Origin: Pseudobutyrivibrio sp. MD2005
Lineage (GTDB): Bacteria > Bacillota > Clostridia > Lachnospirales > Lachnospiraceae
Assembly: GCF_000621865.1 (NCBI RefSeq)
Contig: NZ_KK211359.1
Coordinates: 154,592 to 218,591, forward strand
Direction: 5' to 3'
Length of the DNA stretch: 64,000 nt
This document shows positions 1 to 8,003 of the stretch, in pieces (positions within the stretch are counted from its first letter, which is position 1; each line of letters opens with the position of its first letter). A program made the position numbers and the translations under genes. The notes beneath the pieces are model-generated. The model was not told where the DNA came from, searched no databases, and saw only the letters and a list, made by a program, of their open reading frames with translations.

Positions 1-268
1 AAAAACATTTTTCAAAATGGTTCATTCCGCAACAAGACACATGCGCGATGCATAAATTTGGCCCATAAGAAAAACTGCAATATTCGCAAAATCACGCCAT
101 GTGTATACTGGAGGCCACAGCAGGGTTGAGGGCGTCATATACGTATGCAACTGTGAATGGTAGCGATTTTTTTATATTGTTTATTTACGTCATATACGTT
201 TATTTGGTAAAATAGCCGTAGTTTTGGTTTTGAAATGATAAACATAAATTGAAAGTGAGGCTATTTTT
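1..268. other. Intergenic region upstream of the GH114-like gene
   Basis: No coding region, tRNA or clear terminator is visible. Two things stand out. A 12-bp direct repeat, CGTCATATACGT, occurs at 133-144 and 188-199, starts 55 bp apart. A 7-bp inverted repeat, ACACATG at 37-43 and CATGTGT at 98-104, also occurs. The second direct repeat lies just upstream of a weak -10-like TAAAAT at 208-213, so it could be an operator; this is inference. Confidence 0.4.
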
Positions 269-1111
269 GTGATTAGTAGAAAAAGCTTATATAAAATGCT
301 GGTTTTTATGCTACTTATTATATTCGTTGGAGGAATGTACATGCTCTTTTCGGGATTTATTTCCTGCAAAGCTTACGACAGCGACTATGGAGTGTACATC
401 GGATCGAATCCAGAGGATATCGACCCGGAGTTTTTGCCTCAGACTATTGTGATAGATGCTCAATACTTTTCTGCTGATGAGATTCACAGTTTGAAAGAAG
501 AAGGACATACCGTATATACGTATATAAATCTTGGGTCTATTGAGACTTTCAGAGACTATTACAAGCAATATGAATCATTAACACTTGGAACCTATGAAAA
601 CTGGGAAGATGAAAAGTGGGTAGATGTTTCAGATAAGAATTGGCAGAAGTTTTTCTCTGTTAAAGCAGATGAGTTATTGGCAAAAGGGGTTGATGGATTC
701 TTTGTAGATAATTGCGATGTTTACTACAATTATCAGACTGAAGAAATCTATAATGGCGTCAGTGAGATGCTCAAAGACCTAAAAAGCAAGGATACTTATG
801 TGCTAATAAATGGTGGAGACACATTTGTGCTTGAATACCTGGATAGAAATGGAAGCCTGGATGATGTGCTAGATGGTGTAAATCAAGAAAGTGTTTACAC
901 TTCTATAAATTGGGATGATGAGAGCTTTGGCGTTAATGATGCTGAAGAAAGAGAATATTTCACCAACTATTTAAATAGAGTCATGGCAGATGGAAAAGAT
1001 GCTTATGCACTTGAATATGCTACAGATAGAAAAATAGCCGATAAAGCACTAGAATATGCCAAAGAAAAAGGCTATGGTGTGTACGTGTCAGATTCACTGG
1101 AGCTAAATTAG
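269..1111 (+). CDS. Membrane-anchored or secreted GH114-like TIM-barrel protein
   Basis: A 280-residue protein with one hydrophobic segment at about residues 10-32, then an exported domain. The domain resembles the GH114 / TM1410 family, whose characterised members are endo-alpha-1,4-polygalactosaminidases. Motifs fitting the fold are YINLGSIE (85-92), DGFFVDN with D147, and VNQESVY with E207, placed where catalytic acids occur in this family (family knowledge). It starts at GTG 269, eight bases after GTGAGG. The cysteine at 33 is not in a convincing lipobox, so an uncleaved anchor is as likely as a signal peptide. It stands alone in front of leuS, which has its own promoter. Substrate is unknown; galactosaminoglycan or cell-surface polymer turnover is a guess. 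Confidence 0.7.
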   Translation: MISRKSLYKMLVFMLLIIFVGGMYMLFSGFISCKAYDSDYGVYIGSNPEDIDPEFLPQTIVIDAQYFSADEIHSLKEEGHTVYTYINLGSIETFRDYYKQYESLTLGTYENWEDEKWVDVSDKNWQKFFSVKADELLAKGVDGFFVDNCDVYYNYQTEEIYNGVSEMLKDLKSKDTYVLINGGDTFVLEYLDRNGSLDDVLDGVNQESVYTSINWDDESFGVNDAEEREYFTNYLNRVMADGKDAYALEYATDRKIADKALEYAKEKGYGVYVSDSLELN

Positions 1112-1119
1112 ACTTTTCG

Positions 1120-1148
1120 TTGCAAAAAGCGAGAGGTTTTATTATAAT
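1120..1148 (+). promoter_or_regulatory. Promoter for leuS
   Basis: TTGCAA at 1120-1125 and TATAAT at 1143-1148 are separated by 17 bases. It lies in the 74-base gap before leuS. The leader is too short for a T-box. Confidence 0.65.
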
Positions 1149-1185
1149 TTTTGTTTAGTTAGATAAAGCGCGAGGTATAAGAATA

Positions 1186-3591
1186 ATGAAGCACAATTTC
1201 AAAGCAATTGAGAAAAAATGGCAAGCAGCCTGGGAAAAAGATGATATCTTTAAGGCTGTTGATGGTTCAGATAAGCCTAAATTCTACGGTCTTGTAGAAT
1301 TCCCATATCCATCAGGTGCTGGTATGCACGTTGGTCATATCAAGGCTTATTCTTCTGTAGAAGTAGTTTCTAGAAAGCGTAGAATGCAGGGATACAATGT
1401 ATTATTCCCAATCGGATTTGATGCATTTGGTCTTCCAACAGAAAACTATGCAGTTAAGACAAATACACATCCTAGAAAAATTACTGATGACAATATCAAG
1501 AAGTTCACAACACAGCTTAAGAGTGTAGGTTTTTCTTTTGATTACAGTCGTACAATCGACACAACTCAGGAGGATTACTACAAGTGGACTCAGTGGATTT
1601 TCCTTAAGATGTTTGAGAAGGGCCTTGTTTTCAGAGATAAGACTCTTGTAAATTACTGCCCACATTGTAAGGTAGTTCTTTCAAACGAGGATTCACAGGG
1701 TGGTAAGTGTGATATCTGCGATACAGATGTTATTCAGAAGGAGAAGGACGTTTGGTACCTTCGTATCACAGAATATGCTGATAAGCTTCTTCAGGGACTT
1801 GAAGGTCTTGATTTCCCAGAGAATATCAAGCAGCAGCAGGTCAACTGGATTGGTAAGTCAAAGGGTGCTTTCGTTAACTTTACATTAGATGGAATCGAGG
1901 ACAAGCTCGAGATTTATACAACTCGTCCAGATACGCTTTGTGGTGTTACATTTATGGTAATTGCTCCTGAGCATCCATATATTGATAAGTATGCAGATAA
2001 GATTTCTAACATGGACGCTATCATGGCTTACAGAGCTGAGTGCCAGAAGAAGTCTGAGTTTGAGCGTACACAGCTTGTTTCAAAAGATAAGACTGGTGTT
2101 AGGGTAGAAGGTTTTGATGCTATTAACCCAATCACAGGAAAGAAGATTCCTGTATTTATTTCAGATTACGTAATGATGGGCTATGGTACTGGCGCTATTA
2201 TGGCGGTTCCTGCTCATGATCAGCGTGACTGGGACTTCGCTACAAAGTTTGGCATCGACATCATTCCTGTAATTGAGGGTGGAGATGTTACAAAAGAAGC
2301 TTACACAGGCGAAGGAAATATGATTAATTCTGAGTTCCTTAATGGTCTTAACAACAAGAAGGACTCAATCGATAGAATGATTCAGGAATTAGAGAAGCTT
2401 GGTTGTGGTAAGGCTGGTGTTCAGTTCAAGATGAAGGACTGGGCATTCAACAGACAGCGTTACTGGGGCGAGCCTATTCCAATTGTTCACTGTCCATCAT
2501 GTGGTGATGTAGCAGTTCCATTTGAAGAGCTTCCACTTAAGCTTCCTGTAATGGAGAAGTTTGAGCCAGGTACAGACGGAGAGTCTCCACTTGCTAGAGT
2601 AGAAAGCTTTGTAAATTGCAAGTGCCCTAAGTGCGGCGGCGATGCAAAGCGTGAGACAGATACTATGCCTCAGTGGGCTGGTTCATCTTGGTATTTCCTT
2701 CGTTACATCGATCCACACAACGATAACGAATTTGCTGCAATGGATAAGCTCAACTACTGGATGCCAGTTGATTGGTACAACGGTGGTATGGAGCACGTTA
2801 CACGTCACTTGATTTACTCACGTTTCTGGCATCACTTCCTTTATGACATTGGTGTTGTTAACACTCCAGAGCCATACAAGAAGAGAAGTGCTCAGGGTAT
2901 GATCCTTGGCGAAGATGGTCAGAAGATGTCTAAGTCTCGTGGTAATGTTATTGATCCACTTGATATTGTAGATGCATATGGTGCAGATACACTTCGTACA
3001 TACGTATTATTCATGGGTGACTACGGCGCAGCTGCTCCTTGGTCAGATGCTTCAGTTCGTGGATGTAAGAGATTCCTTGAGAGATTTGCAGGTCTGACTG
3101 ATATTGTTTCAGAAGAAGCTAATAGCGAATCTATCGAGACTGGTATCCACAAGACAATCAAGAAGGTTACAGAAGATATCGAAGCTATGAAGTTCAACAC
3201 AGCGATTGCTGCAATGATGGGACTTCTTAACGATATTATCTCAGAAGGACATATTACAAAGGATAATCTTGTTATTCTTGTTAAGCTTCTTAGCCCATTT
3301 GCTCCACATCTTACAGAAGAGATGTATGCTGAGCTTGGTGGTGAAGGATATTGTTCACTTGCCGCTTGGCCAGAATTTGACCCAGCTAAGATTGTAGAAT
3401 CTACAATCGAAATTGCTGTTCAGGTAAATGGAAAGCTTAAGGCTACAATCAAGATTCCTAACGGCTGCGAGAAGGATGAAGCTCTCGCAACAGCTAAGGC
3501 TGACGAAGCTGTTATCAAGGCTCTTGATGGCAAGAACCTCGTAAAAGAAATTTACGTACCAAACAAGATTGTTAACTTGGTTGTAAAATAA
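1186..3591 (+). CDS. leuS: Leucine--tRNA ligase
   Basis: Charges tRNA-Leu with leucine in the cytoplasm. The 801-residue protein is a normal bacterial LeuRS. The class I HIGH motif is HVGH at residues 48-51 and the KMSKS motif is at 580-584. A zinc-binding CPHC...CDIC pair follows the first catalytic half. The editing (CP1) domain shows the typical TTRPDTLCGVTFMV stretch. It is apparently monocistronic, between its own promoter and a hairpin terminator. No T-box precedes it, which is unusual for Firmicute aminoacyl-tRNA synthetase genes but not rare. Confidence 0.98.
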   Translation: MKHNFKAIEKKWQAAWEKDDIFKAVDGSDKPKFYGLVEFPYPSGAGMHVGHIKAYSSVEVVSRKRRMQGYNVLFPIGFDAFGLPTENYAVKTNTHPRKITDDNIKKFTTQLKSVGFSFDYSRTIDTTQEDYYKWTQWIFLKMFEKGLVFRDKTLVNYCPHCKVVLSNEDSQGGKCDICDTDVIQKEKDVWYLRITEYADKLLQGLEGLDFPENIKQQQVNWIGKSKGAFVNFTLDGIEDKLEIYTTRPDTLCGVTFMVIAPEHPYIDKYADKISNMDAIMAYRAECQKKSEFERTQLVSKDKTGVRVEGFDAINPITGKKIPVFISDYVMMGYGTGAIMAVPAHDQRDWDFATKFGIDIIPVIEGGDVTKEAYTGEGNMINSEFLNGLNNKKDSIDRMIQELEKLGCGKAGVQFKMKDWAFNRQRYWGEPIPIVHCPSCGDVAVPFEELPLKLPVMEKFEPGTDGESPLARVESFVNCKCPKCGGDAKRETDTMPQWAGSSWYFLRYIDPHNDNEFAAMDKLNYWMPVDWYNGGMEHVTRHLIYSRFWHHFLYDIGVVNTPEPYKKRSAQGMILGEDGQKMSKSRGNVIDPLDIVDAYGADTLRTYVLFMGDYGAAAPWSDASVRGCKRFLERFAGLTDIVSEEANSESIETGIHKTIKKVTEDIEAMKFNTAIAAMMGLLNDIISEGHITKDNLVILVKLLSPFAPHLTEEMYAELGGEGYCSLAAWPEFDPAKIVESTIEIAVQVNGKLKATIKIPNGCEKDEALATAKADEAVIKALDGKNLVKEIYVPNKIVNLVVK

Positions 3592-3603
3592 AGAAAAGGT
3601 TTA

Positions 3604-3634
3604 TTAAGCCTGCCTGTTTGGCAGGCTTATTCTA
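3604..3634 (+). terminator. Terminator after leuS
   Basis: A 10-bp stem (TAAGCCTGCC at 3605-3614, GGCAGGCTTA at 3620-3629) with a TGTTT loop. The T-tail is weak (TTCT). Confidence 0.65.
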
Positions 3635-3662
3635 TAGGATTTAAAAAGAAAAGGAGAATAAG

Positions 3663-4868
3663 ATGAGCAAAATTCAAATGACAACACCACTTGTAGAGAT
3701 GGACGGAGATGAGATGACTCGTATCCTCTGGCAGATGATAAAGGATGAGCTTTTGCTTCCATTTATCGATTTGAAGACAGAGTATTACGATCTTGGTCTT
3801 GAGCACAGAAACGAAACAGATGACAAAGTTACTGTTGAATCTGCTGAGGCTACAAAGAAGTATGGTGTAGCTGTAAAGTGCGCAACAATCACACCAAATG
3901 CTGCTCGTATGACTGAGTACAACCTTAAGGAAATGTGGAAGAGCCCAAATGGTACAATCAGAGCTATTCTTGACGGTACAGTGTTCCGTGCGCCTATCGT
4001 TGTAAAGGGGATTGAGCCAAATGTTAAATCTTGGAAGAAGCCTATTACAATTGCACGTCATGCATATGGTGATGTATATAAGAATTCTGAAATGAGAATT
4101 CCTGGCGCAGGTAAGGTTGAGCTTGTATACACAGCAGAAGATGGCACAGAAGAGCGTGCTCTTGTTCATACATTTAATGGCCCTGGCGTTGTTCAGGGAC
4201 AGCACAACATCGATGCTTCTATTGAGAGTTTTGCTCATAGCTGCTTTAAGTTTGCTTTAGATACAAAGCAGGATTTATGGTTCGCTACAAAGGATACAAT
4301 CTCAAAGAAGTATGATCATAGATTCAAAGATATCTTCCAGGAAATCTTTGATAAGGAATACAAGGATGCTTTTGATAAAGCAGGTATCGAATATTTCTAC
4401 ACACTCATTGATGATGCTGTGGCTCGTGTTATGAAGTCAGAAGGCGGATTTATCTGGGCATGCAAGAATTATGATGGTGATGTTATGTCTGATATGATTT
4501 CATCAGCTTTTGGTTCACTTGCAATGATGACATCTGTACTTGTTAGCCCTGCTGGCTACTATGAGTACGAAGCAGCTCACGGAACAGTTCAGCGTCATTA
4601 TTACAAACACTTAAATGGTGAAGAGACATCTACAAACTCTGTAGCTACAATCTTTGCTTGGACTGGAGCGCTTAGAAAGCGTGGCGAGTTAGATAACATT
4701 CCTGAGCTTTCAACTTTCGCAGACAAGCTTGAGCAGGCTTGTATCAAGACAATCGAAGATGGAAAAATGACAAAGGATTTAGCACTTATCACATCTATTG
4801 AAAATCCTACAGTCCTTAATTCTCGTGATTTCATCATCGAAATCCGTAAGACTCTCGAGTCTTTATAG
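3663..4868 (+). CDS. icd: NADP-dependent isocitrate dehydrogenase (homodimeric, eukaryotic-like type)
   Basis: Oxidatively decarboxylates isocitrate to 2-oxoglutarate with NADP, giving the carbon skeleton for glutamate. The 401-residue length and the motifs [30 protein letters not shown] and [13 protein letters not shown] place it in the IDH subfamily shared with eukaryotes, not the E. coli Icd type. The start at ATG 3663 follows AAAGGAGAATAAG. It appears to be a single-gene unit ending at the hairpin at 4930. No citrate synthase or aconitase is next to it, so a biosynthetic role is likely (inference). Confidence 0.95.
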   Translation: MSKIQMTTPLVEMDGDEMTRILWQMIKDELLLPFIDLKTEYYDLGLEHRNETDDKVTVESAEATKKYGVAVKCATITPNAARMTEYNLKEMWKSPNGTIRAILDGTVFRAPIVVKGIEPNVKSWKKPITIARHAYGDVYKNSEMRIPGAGKVELVYTAEDGTEERALVHTFNGPGVVQGQHNIDASIESFAHSCFKFALDTKQDLWFATKDTISKKYDHRFKDIFQEIFDKEYKDAFDKAGIEYFYTLIDDAVARVMKSEGGFIWACKNYDGDVMSDMISSAFGSLAMMTSVLVSPAGYYEYEAAHGTVQRHYYKHLNGEETSTNSVATIFAWTGALRKRGELDNIPELSTFADKLEQACIKTIEDGKMTKDLALITSIENPTVLNSRDFIIEIRKTLESL

Positions 4869-4878
4869 AATTGTCAGA

Positions 4879-4926
4879 CAACTATATCTAGTGGTCAAGT
4901 GTATTGACATACACTATATAGTCTTT
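4879..4926. promoter_or_regulatory. Possible tandem NrdR-like boxes
   Basis: Two AT-rich palindromic sites start 32 bp apart: CAACTATATCTAGTGG (4879-4894) and ACACTATATAGTCTTT (4911-4926). By my hand count they match the 16-bp NrdR-box consensus at 12 and 13 positions. The second sits between the -35 and -10 of the next promoter. No ribonucleotide reductase gene lies directly downstream, so this is tentative. Confidence 0.3.
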
Positions 4927-4932
4927 TATAAT
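4904..4932 (+). promoter_or_regulatory. Consensus sigma-A promoter upstream of scpA
   Basis: TTGACA (4904-4909), exactly 17 bases, then TATAAT (4927-4932): a perfect consensus. The predicted start is near 4939. The transcript would run through repeat copy A into scpA. The -10 overlaps the left arm of the icd terminator hairpin. Confidence 0.75.
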
Positions 4933-4966
4933 AGTCTCATGCGTAGTCGTATGAGACTATTTTTAT
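4930..4966 (+). terminator. Terminator after icd, overlapping the scpA promoter
   Basis: An 11-bp stem (4930-4940 with 4951-4961), loop GCGTAGTCGT, then TTTTAT. Most of the left arm lies upstream of the predicted start of the 4904 promoter, so it should act only on transcripts coming from icd. Confidence 0.6.
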
Positions 4967-5014
4967 GTACGTAGAAGATTAAATTTAGATACAAGTATCT
5001 AATATTTTATATGA

Positions 5015-5097
5015 GCCTGTAGGTAACAAGCTATTTGTACTCTCAAGCGAGGCGTGTTGCCGAGCGGAGAGTATGAATGCTTGTTACCGTAACAGGC
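5015..5097 (+). repeat. Structured hairpin repeat, copy A
   Basis: A three-tier stem. Outer 6 bp: GCCTGT / ACAGGC. Middle 10 bp: GGTAACAAGC (5022-5031) / GCTTGTTACC (5079-5088). Inner 7 bp: TACTCTC (5038-5044) / GAGAGTA (5067-5073). The outer and middle stems are separated by A on the left and GTA on the right. The 22-nt apex (5045-5066) contains GA, GGC-GTGTT-GCC, GA. It ends 9 bases before the scpA ribosome-binding site and has no T-run, so it is not a terminator. It shares architecture with copies at 17679, 49783 and 49888. Confidence 0.85.
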
Positions 5098-5119
5098 GGA
5101 TTAAAAGGGAGAGAAAAAC

Positions 5120-5875
5120 TTGGAGATGAATGTTAAGCTTCAGGCGTTTGAGGGTCCTCTGGATTTGCTTCTTCACCTGATAGACAAAAATAAAGTTGAT
5201 ATTTACGATATTCCTATTGTTGAGATTACAGATCAGTATATGGAATATGTTAGGGCTATGGATAATAGCGACTTGGATGTTATGTCTGAGTTTTTATTGA
5301 TGGCTACTACACTTCTAGATATCAAGAGCCGCATGCTTCTTCCAAGAGAGGAAAAGGAAGAGGAAGGTGAGGATGAGGAAGATCCACGTGCAGAACTTGT
5401 TCAGCAGTTGCTGGAATACAAGATGTACAAGACTATTTCTTATCAGCTTAGAGATAGACAGATGGATGCAAGCCTTGTATTCTATAAGGAGCCTTCCATT
5501 CCAGATGAAGTTTTGAAGTATGAGCAGCCTGTAGATTTAGAGGAGCTTATGAGCGATTTAACACTTAATAAGCTTAACGATATTTTTAATCAGGTGCTTA
5601 AGAGACAGGATAATAGAAGGGATCCAATTCGTTCTACTTTTGGCAAGATTAAAAAAGAAGAAGTTTCCCTTGAGCAAAAGATGGAATGGACTATCGCATT
5701 TGCGAAGTTACATAATACATTTAGTTTTAGAACACTGCTTGAAGCAGCACATTCAAAGACAGAGGTTATCGTTACTTTCCTTTGTATTTTAGAGATGATG
5801 AAGGCTGGACAAATCAATATCACACAGGAAGATACATTCACTGATATTATTATTGAATCAAAGATTGCAGCCTAA
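5120..5875 (+). CDS. scpA: Segregation and condensation protein A
   Basis: The kleisin subunit that bridges SMC heads and binds ScpB in the bacterial condensin complex. At 251 residues it is normal for the family. The N-terminal FEGPLDLLLHLIDKNKVDIYDIPI signature is clear, followed by an acidic linker (about residues 73-91) and a C-terminal winged-helix region. TTG 5120 is preferred because GGGAGAG ends 6 bases upstream; ATG 5126 is the alternative. It is followed by scpB after 14 bases. The SMC partner is encoded in this window at 32977. The long leader with a consensus promoter and a structured repeat is unusual. Confidence 0.96.
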   Translation: MEMNVKLQAFEGPLDLLLHLIDKNKVDIYDIPIVEITDQYMEYVRAMDNSDLDVMSEFLLMATTLLDIKSRMLLPREEKEEEGEDEEDPRAELVQQLLEYKMYKTISYQLRDRQMDASLVFYKEPSIPDEVLKYEQPVDLEELMSDLTLNKLNDIFNQVLKRQDNRRDPIRSTFGKIKKEEVSLEQKMEWTIAFAKLHNTFSFRTLLEAAHSKTEVIVTFLCILEMMKAGQINITQEDTFTDIIIESKIAA

Positions 5876-5889
5876 AATAAGAGGACGTT

Positions 5890-6462
5890 ATGAAACAAAA
5901 AGAGATAAAGACTATAGTTGAGGGCATACTTTTTGCTATGGGTGGAACTGTCGAGCCATCTAAGATTGCAAAGGCCCTTGAAATTGATGATAAAGAAGTT
6001 GTTGAAGCAATCGTATCCTTGAAAGAGGATTATGAAAAACAAAAAAGAGGTATTACAATTACTGAGCTTGAGGGCTCATATCAGATGTGCACTAGCCCTG
6101 ATATTTACGAATACCTTATCAGAATTGCAAAGCAGCCTAAGAAGTATGTACTTACAGATGTTCTTCTTGAGACATTGTCTATTATTGCTTACAAGCAGCC
6201 AATCACTAAATCTGAAATAGAAAAGATTCGTGGGGTTTCTAGTGATTTTGCTGTTTCAAAGCTTGTTGAATATGGTCTTTGCACAGAACTTGGTCGTCTT
6301 GATGCGCCAGGTCGTCCAATGCTTTTTGGTACCACAGAAGAGTTCTTACGTTCATTTGGCGTAAGCTCTATTGAGGAGCTTCCAGAACTATCTCAAACTC
6401 AAATCGAAGAGTTTAAAATGGAGGCAGAAAACGAAGCAAATAATGTGGAAGTTACTGTTTAA
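5890..6462 (+). CDS. scpB: Segregation and condensation protein B
   Basis: Dimeric winged-helix protein that binds ScpA and stimulates SMC ATPase during chromosome segregation. It has 190 residues. The family core LETLSIIAYKQPITKSEIE is followed by IRGVSSDFAVSKL and LGRLDAPGRPMLFGTTEEFLRSF. An acidic tail ends the protein. It is co-transcribed with scpA and ends at a strong terminator. Confidence 0.96.
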   Translation: MKQKEIKTIVEGILFAMGGTVEPSKIAKALEIDDKEVVEAIVSLKEDYEKQKRGITITELEGSYQMCTSPDIYEYLIRIAKQPKKYVLTDVLLETLSIIAYKQPITKSEIEKIRGVSSDFAVSKLVEYGLCTELGRLDAPGRPMLFGTTEEFLRSFGVSSIEELPELSQTQIEEFKMEAENEANNVEVTV

Positions 6463-6478
6463 TTTAATAAGGATTTCA

Positions 6479-6511
6479 ATAGCCAATTCGTGATACGAAT
6501 TGGCTATTTTT
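6479..6511 (+). terminator. Terminator after scpB
   Basis: A 12-bp perfect stem (6479-6490 with 6496-6507), loop TGATA, then a T-run. Confidence 0.85.
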
Positions 6512-6574
6512 GCAAGTAAAATACTAACCAATGTTTGTCTCAGAAAATTGTGATAATTTTTTAACATAATCACA

Positions 6575-6603
6575 TTGAAATGGGGTGTCAAAATGTTTAT
6601 CAT
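6575..6603 (+). promoter_or_regulatory. Candidate promoter of the decarboxylase operon
   Basis: TTGAAA (6575-6580), 17 bases, TATCAT (6598-6603). A 6-bp inverted repeat TGTGAT / ATCACA (6549-6554 and 6569-6574) lies immediately upstream and could be an operator. Confidence 0.45.
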
Positions 6604-6651
6604 TATACTTGCGAGAAATTTTGAAACAATTTATATAAATGGAGGTATAAG

Positions 6652-7986
6652 ATGGGTAATGATTTAAATCAGGCTCAGGCTAGAATTAATGCATTGCTTG
6701 ACGAGAATAGCTTTGTAGAGCTACAGTCTTTAGTCACAAGTAGAAGCACTGATTTTAACCTTGACGCAAAGAAAGAACCATCCGACGGAGTAATTATTGG
6801 ACATGGTCTCGTAGACGGAACTTTGGTTTTTGTGTTCAGCCAGAATGCTGATGTTTTGGGTGGAACAATCGGCGAAATGCACGCTAAGAAAATCCTTTCA
6901 GTTTACGACATGGCTCTTAAGGTTGGAGCTCCAGTCATTGGATTTATTGATTGTGGTGGTGTTAGACTTCAGGAGTCTTTTGATGCGCTCGAGGCACTTG
7001 GCTCAGTTATCGAAAGAGCTGCAGATGTTAAAGGGGTTATTCCACAGCTTATGTGTGTTGCAGGACAGTGCGGCGGCGGACTTTCAGTTCTCCCAGCTCT
7101 TGCAGATTTCACATTTATGGTTGATGGAGCTTCATTGTTTATTAATTCACCTGATGCTATTACTGGCAATAGCGCAGATAAGTGCGATACATCATCAGCT
7201 GAGTTCCAGTTTAATGAGGCAGGAACAGTTGATGTTCATGGTTCATTAGATGAAGTTGTATCATCTATGAGACAGGTTATCTCTATGATTCCAAATGATA
7301 TCGTAGAGGCTTCTGATGATCTTAACAGAGCAGCAGAAGGATTAGAGGACAAGCTTTCTGATGCGGCTGCAGTTGCTACAGAGCTTGCAGACAACAGACA
7401 GTTCATCGAGCTTAAGGCTGGTTTTGCTAAGGAAATGGTTACAGGTCTTATGAAGCTTGATGGTGTTACAATTGGTGTTGTTGGTAACAGAGAGGTAGAT
7501 GGAGAAGCAATTCTTTCAGCTGCTGGATGTGAGAAGGCTGCAGATTTTGTTGACCTTTGTGATATGTATGAGATTCCAGTGCTTTCTATTACAAACGTTG
7601 CGGCATTCAAGACATGCACATGCCAGGAAAGACGTCTTCCTAGAGCTCTTTCTCAGATGGCACAGAGATTCGTTGATGCTAGCGTACCAAAGCTTAATCT
7701 TATTACAAAGCAGGGCTATGGCACGCCATACGTTCTTATGAATTCTAAGTCACTTGGTGCTGATTTAGTATATGCATTTGATTCTACAGCAGTTGGCGCT
7801 ATGGAAGCTTCTAAGGCAGCTAAGATTTTAGCTGATAATGGAACAGATGCTGCTTCAATCGAGAAGAGCTATGCTGAGCTTCAGGACAGCGCTCTTACAG
7901 CAGCAGCACATGGTCATATCGATAGAATCGTTTCTATGGCTGATGCTAGAAAATATATTATTGCAGGATTTGAAATGTTCTTTTAG
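6652..7986 (+). CDS. Acyl-CoA carboxyltransferase subunit (MmdA / 12S-like)
   Basis: Carboxyltransferase-domain protein of the family that includes methylmalonyl-CoA decarboxylase alpha, propionyl-CoA carboxylase beta and the 12S subunit of transcarboxylase. It should move a carboxyl group between an acyl-CoA and carrier-bound biotin. The GG(V)-rich oxyanion segments are visible, for example FIDCGGVRLQES and VAGQCGGGLSVLPALADF in the N-terminal half, and a KQGYGTPYVLMNSKSLGADL stretch in the C-terminal half. At 444 residues it is shorter than the roughly 510 of typical MmdA. It is first in a five-gene operon with an OadG-like protein, a biotin carrier, OadB and OadA. Substrate cannot be fixed from sequence; malonyl-, methylmalonyl- or glutaconyl-CoA are options. 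Confidence 0.8.
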   Translation: MGNDLNQAQARINALLDENSFVELQSLVTSRSTDFNLDAKKEPSDGVIIGHGLVDGTLVFVFSQNADVLGGTIGEMHAKKILSVYDMALKVGAPVIGFIDCGGVRLQESFDALEALGSVIERAADVKGVIPQLMCVAGQCGGGLSVLPALADFTFMVDGASLFINSPDAITGNSADKCDTSSAEFQFNEAGTVDVHGSLDEVVSSMRQVISMIPNDIVEASDDLNRAAEGLEDKLSDAAAVATELADNRQFIELKAGFAKEMVTGLMKLDGVTIGVVGNREVDGEAILSAAGCEKAADFVDLCDMYEIPVLSITNVAAFKTCTCQERRLPRALSQMAQRFVDASVPKLNLITKQGYGTPYVLMNSKSLGADLVYAFDSTAVGAMEASKAAKILADNGTDAASIEKSYAELQDSALTAAAHGHIDRIVSMADARKYIIAGFEMFF

Positions 7987-8003
7987 AGCAGGAAGGTGAC
8001 AAT

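Noticed and set aside
1112-1185. T-box riboswitch upstream of leuS
   Set aside because: The gap is only 74 bases and lacks the T-box sequence and stem I.
3627-4238. Minus-strand ORF of 203 codons inside icd
   Set aside because: Antisense to a clear icd, with no ribosome-binding site and a protein of improbable composition (many Cys, Leu and Ser).
5015-5097. Copy A as an intrinsic terminator
   Set aside because: No T-run follows on either strand, and it sits directly before a ribosome-binding site. The same holds for copy C.
6549-6574. TGTGAT / ATCACA as a Crp or Rex site
   Set aside because: The 14-base gap between arms fits neither Crp (TGTGA-N6-TCACA) nor Rex spacing. It may still be an operator of another regulator.
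6652-7986. First carboxyltransferase as the AccD/AccA of fatty-acid synthesis
   Set aside because: Its neighbours are OadB, OadG-like and OadA genes, and no biotin carboxylase or fab genes are near.
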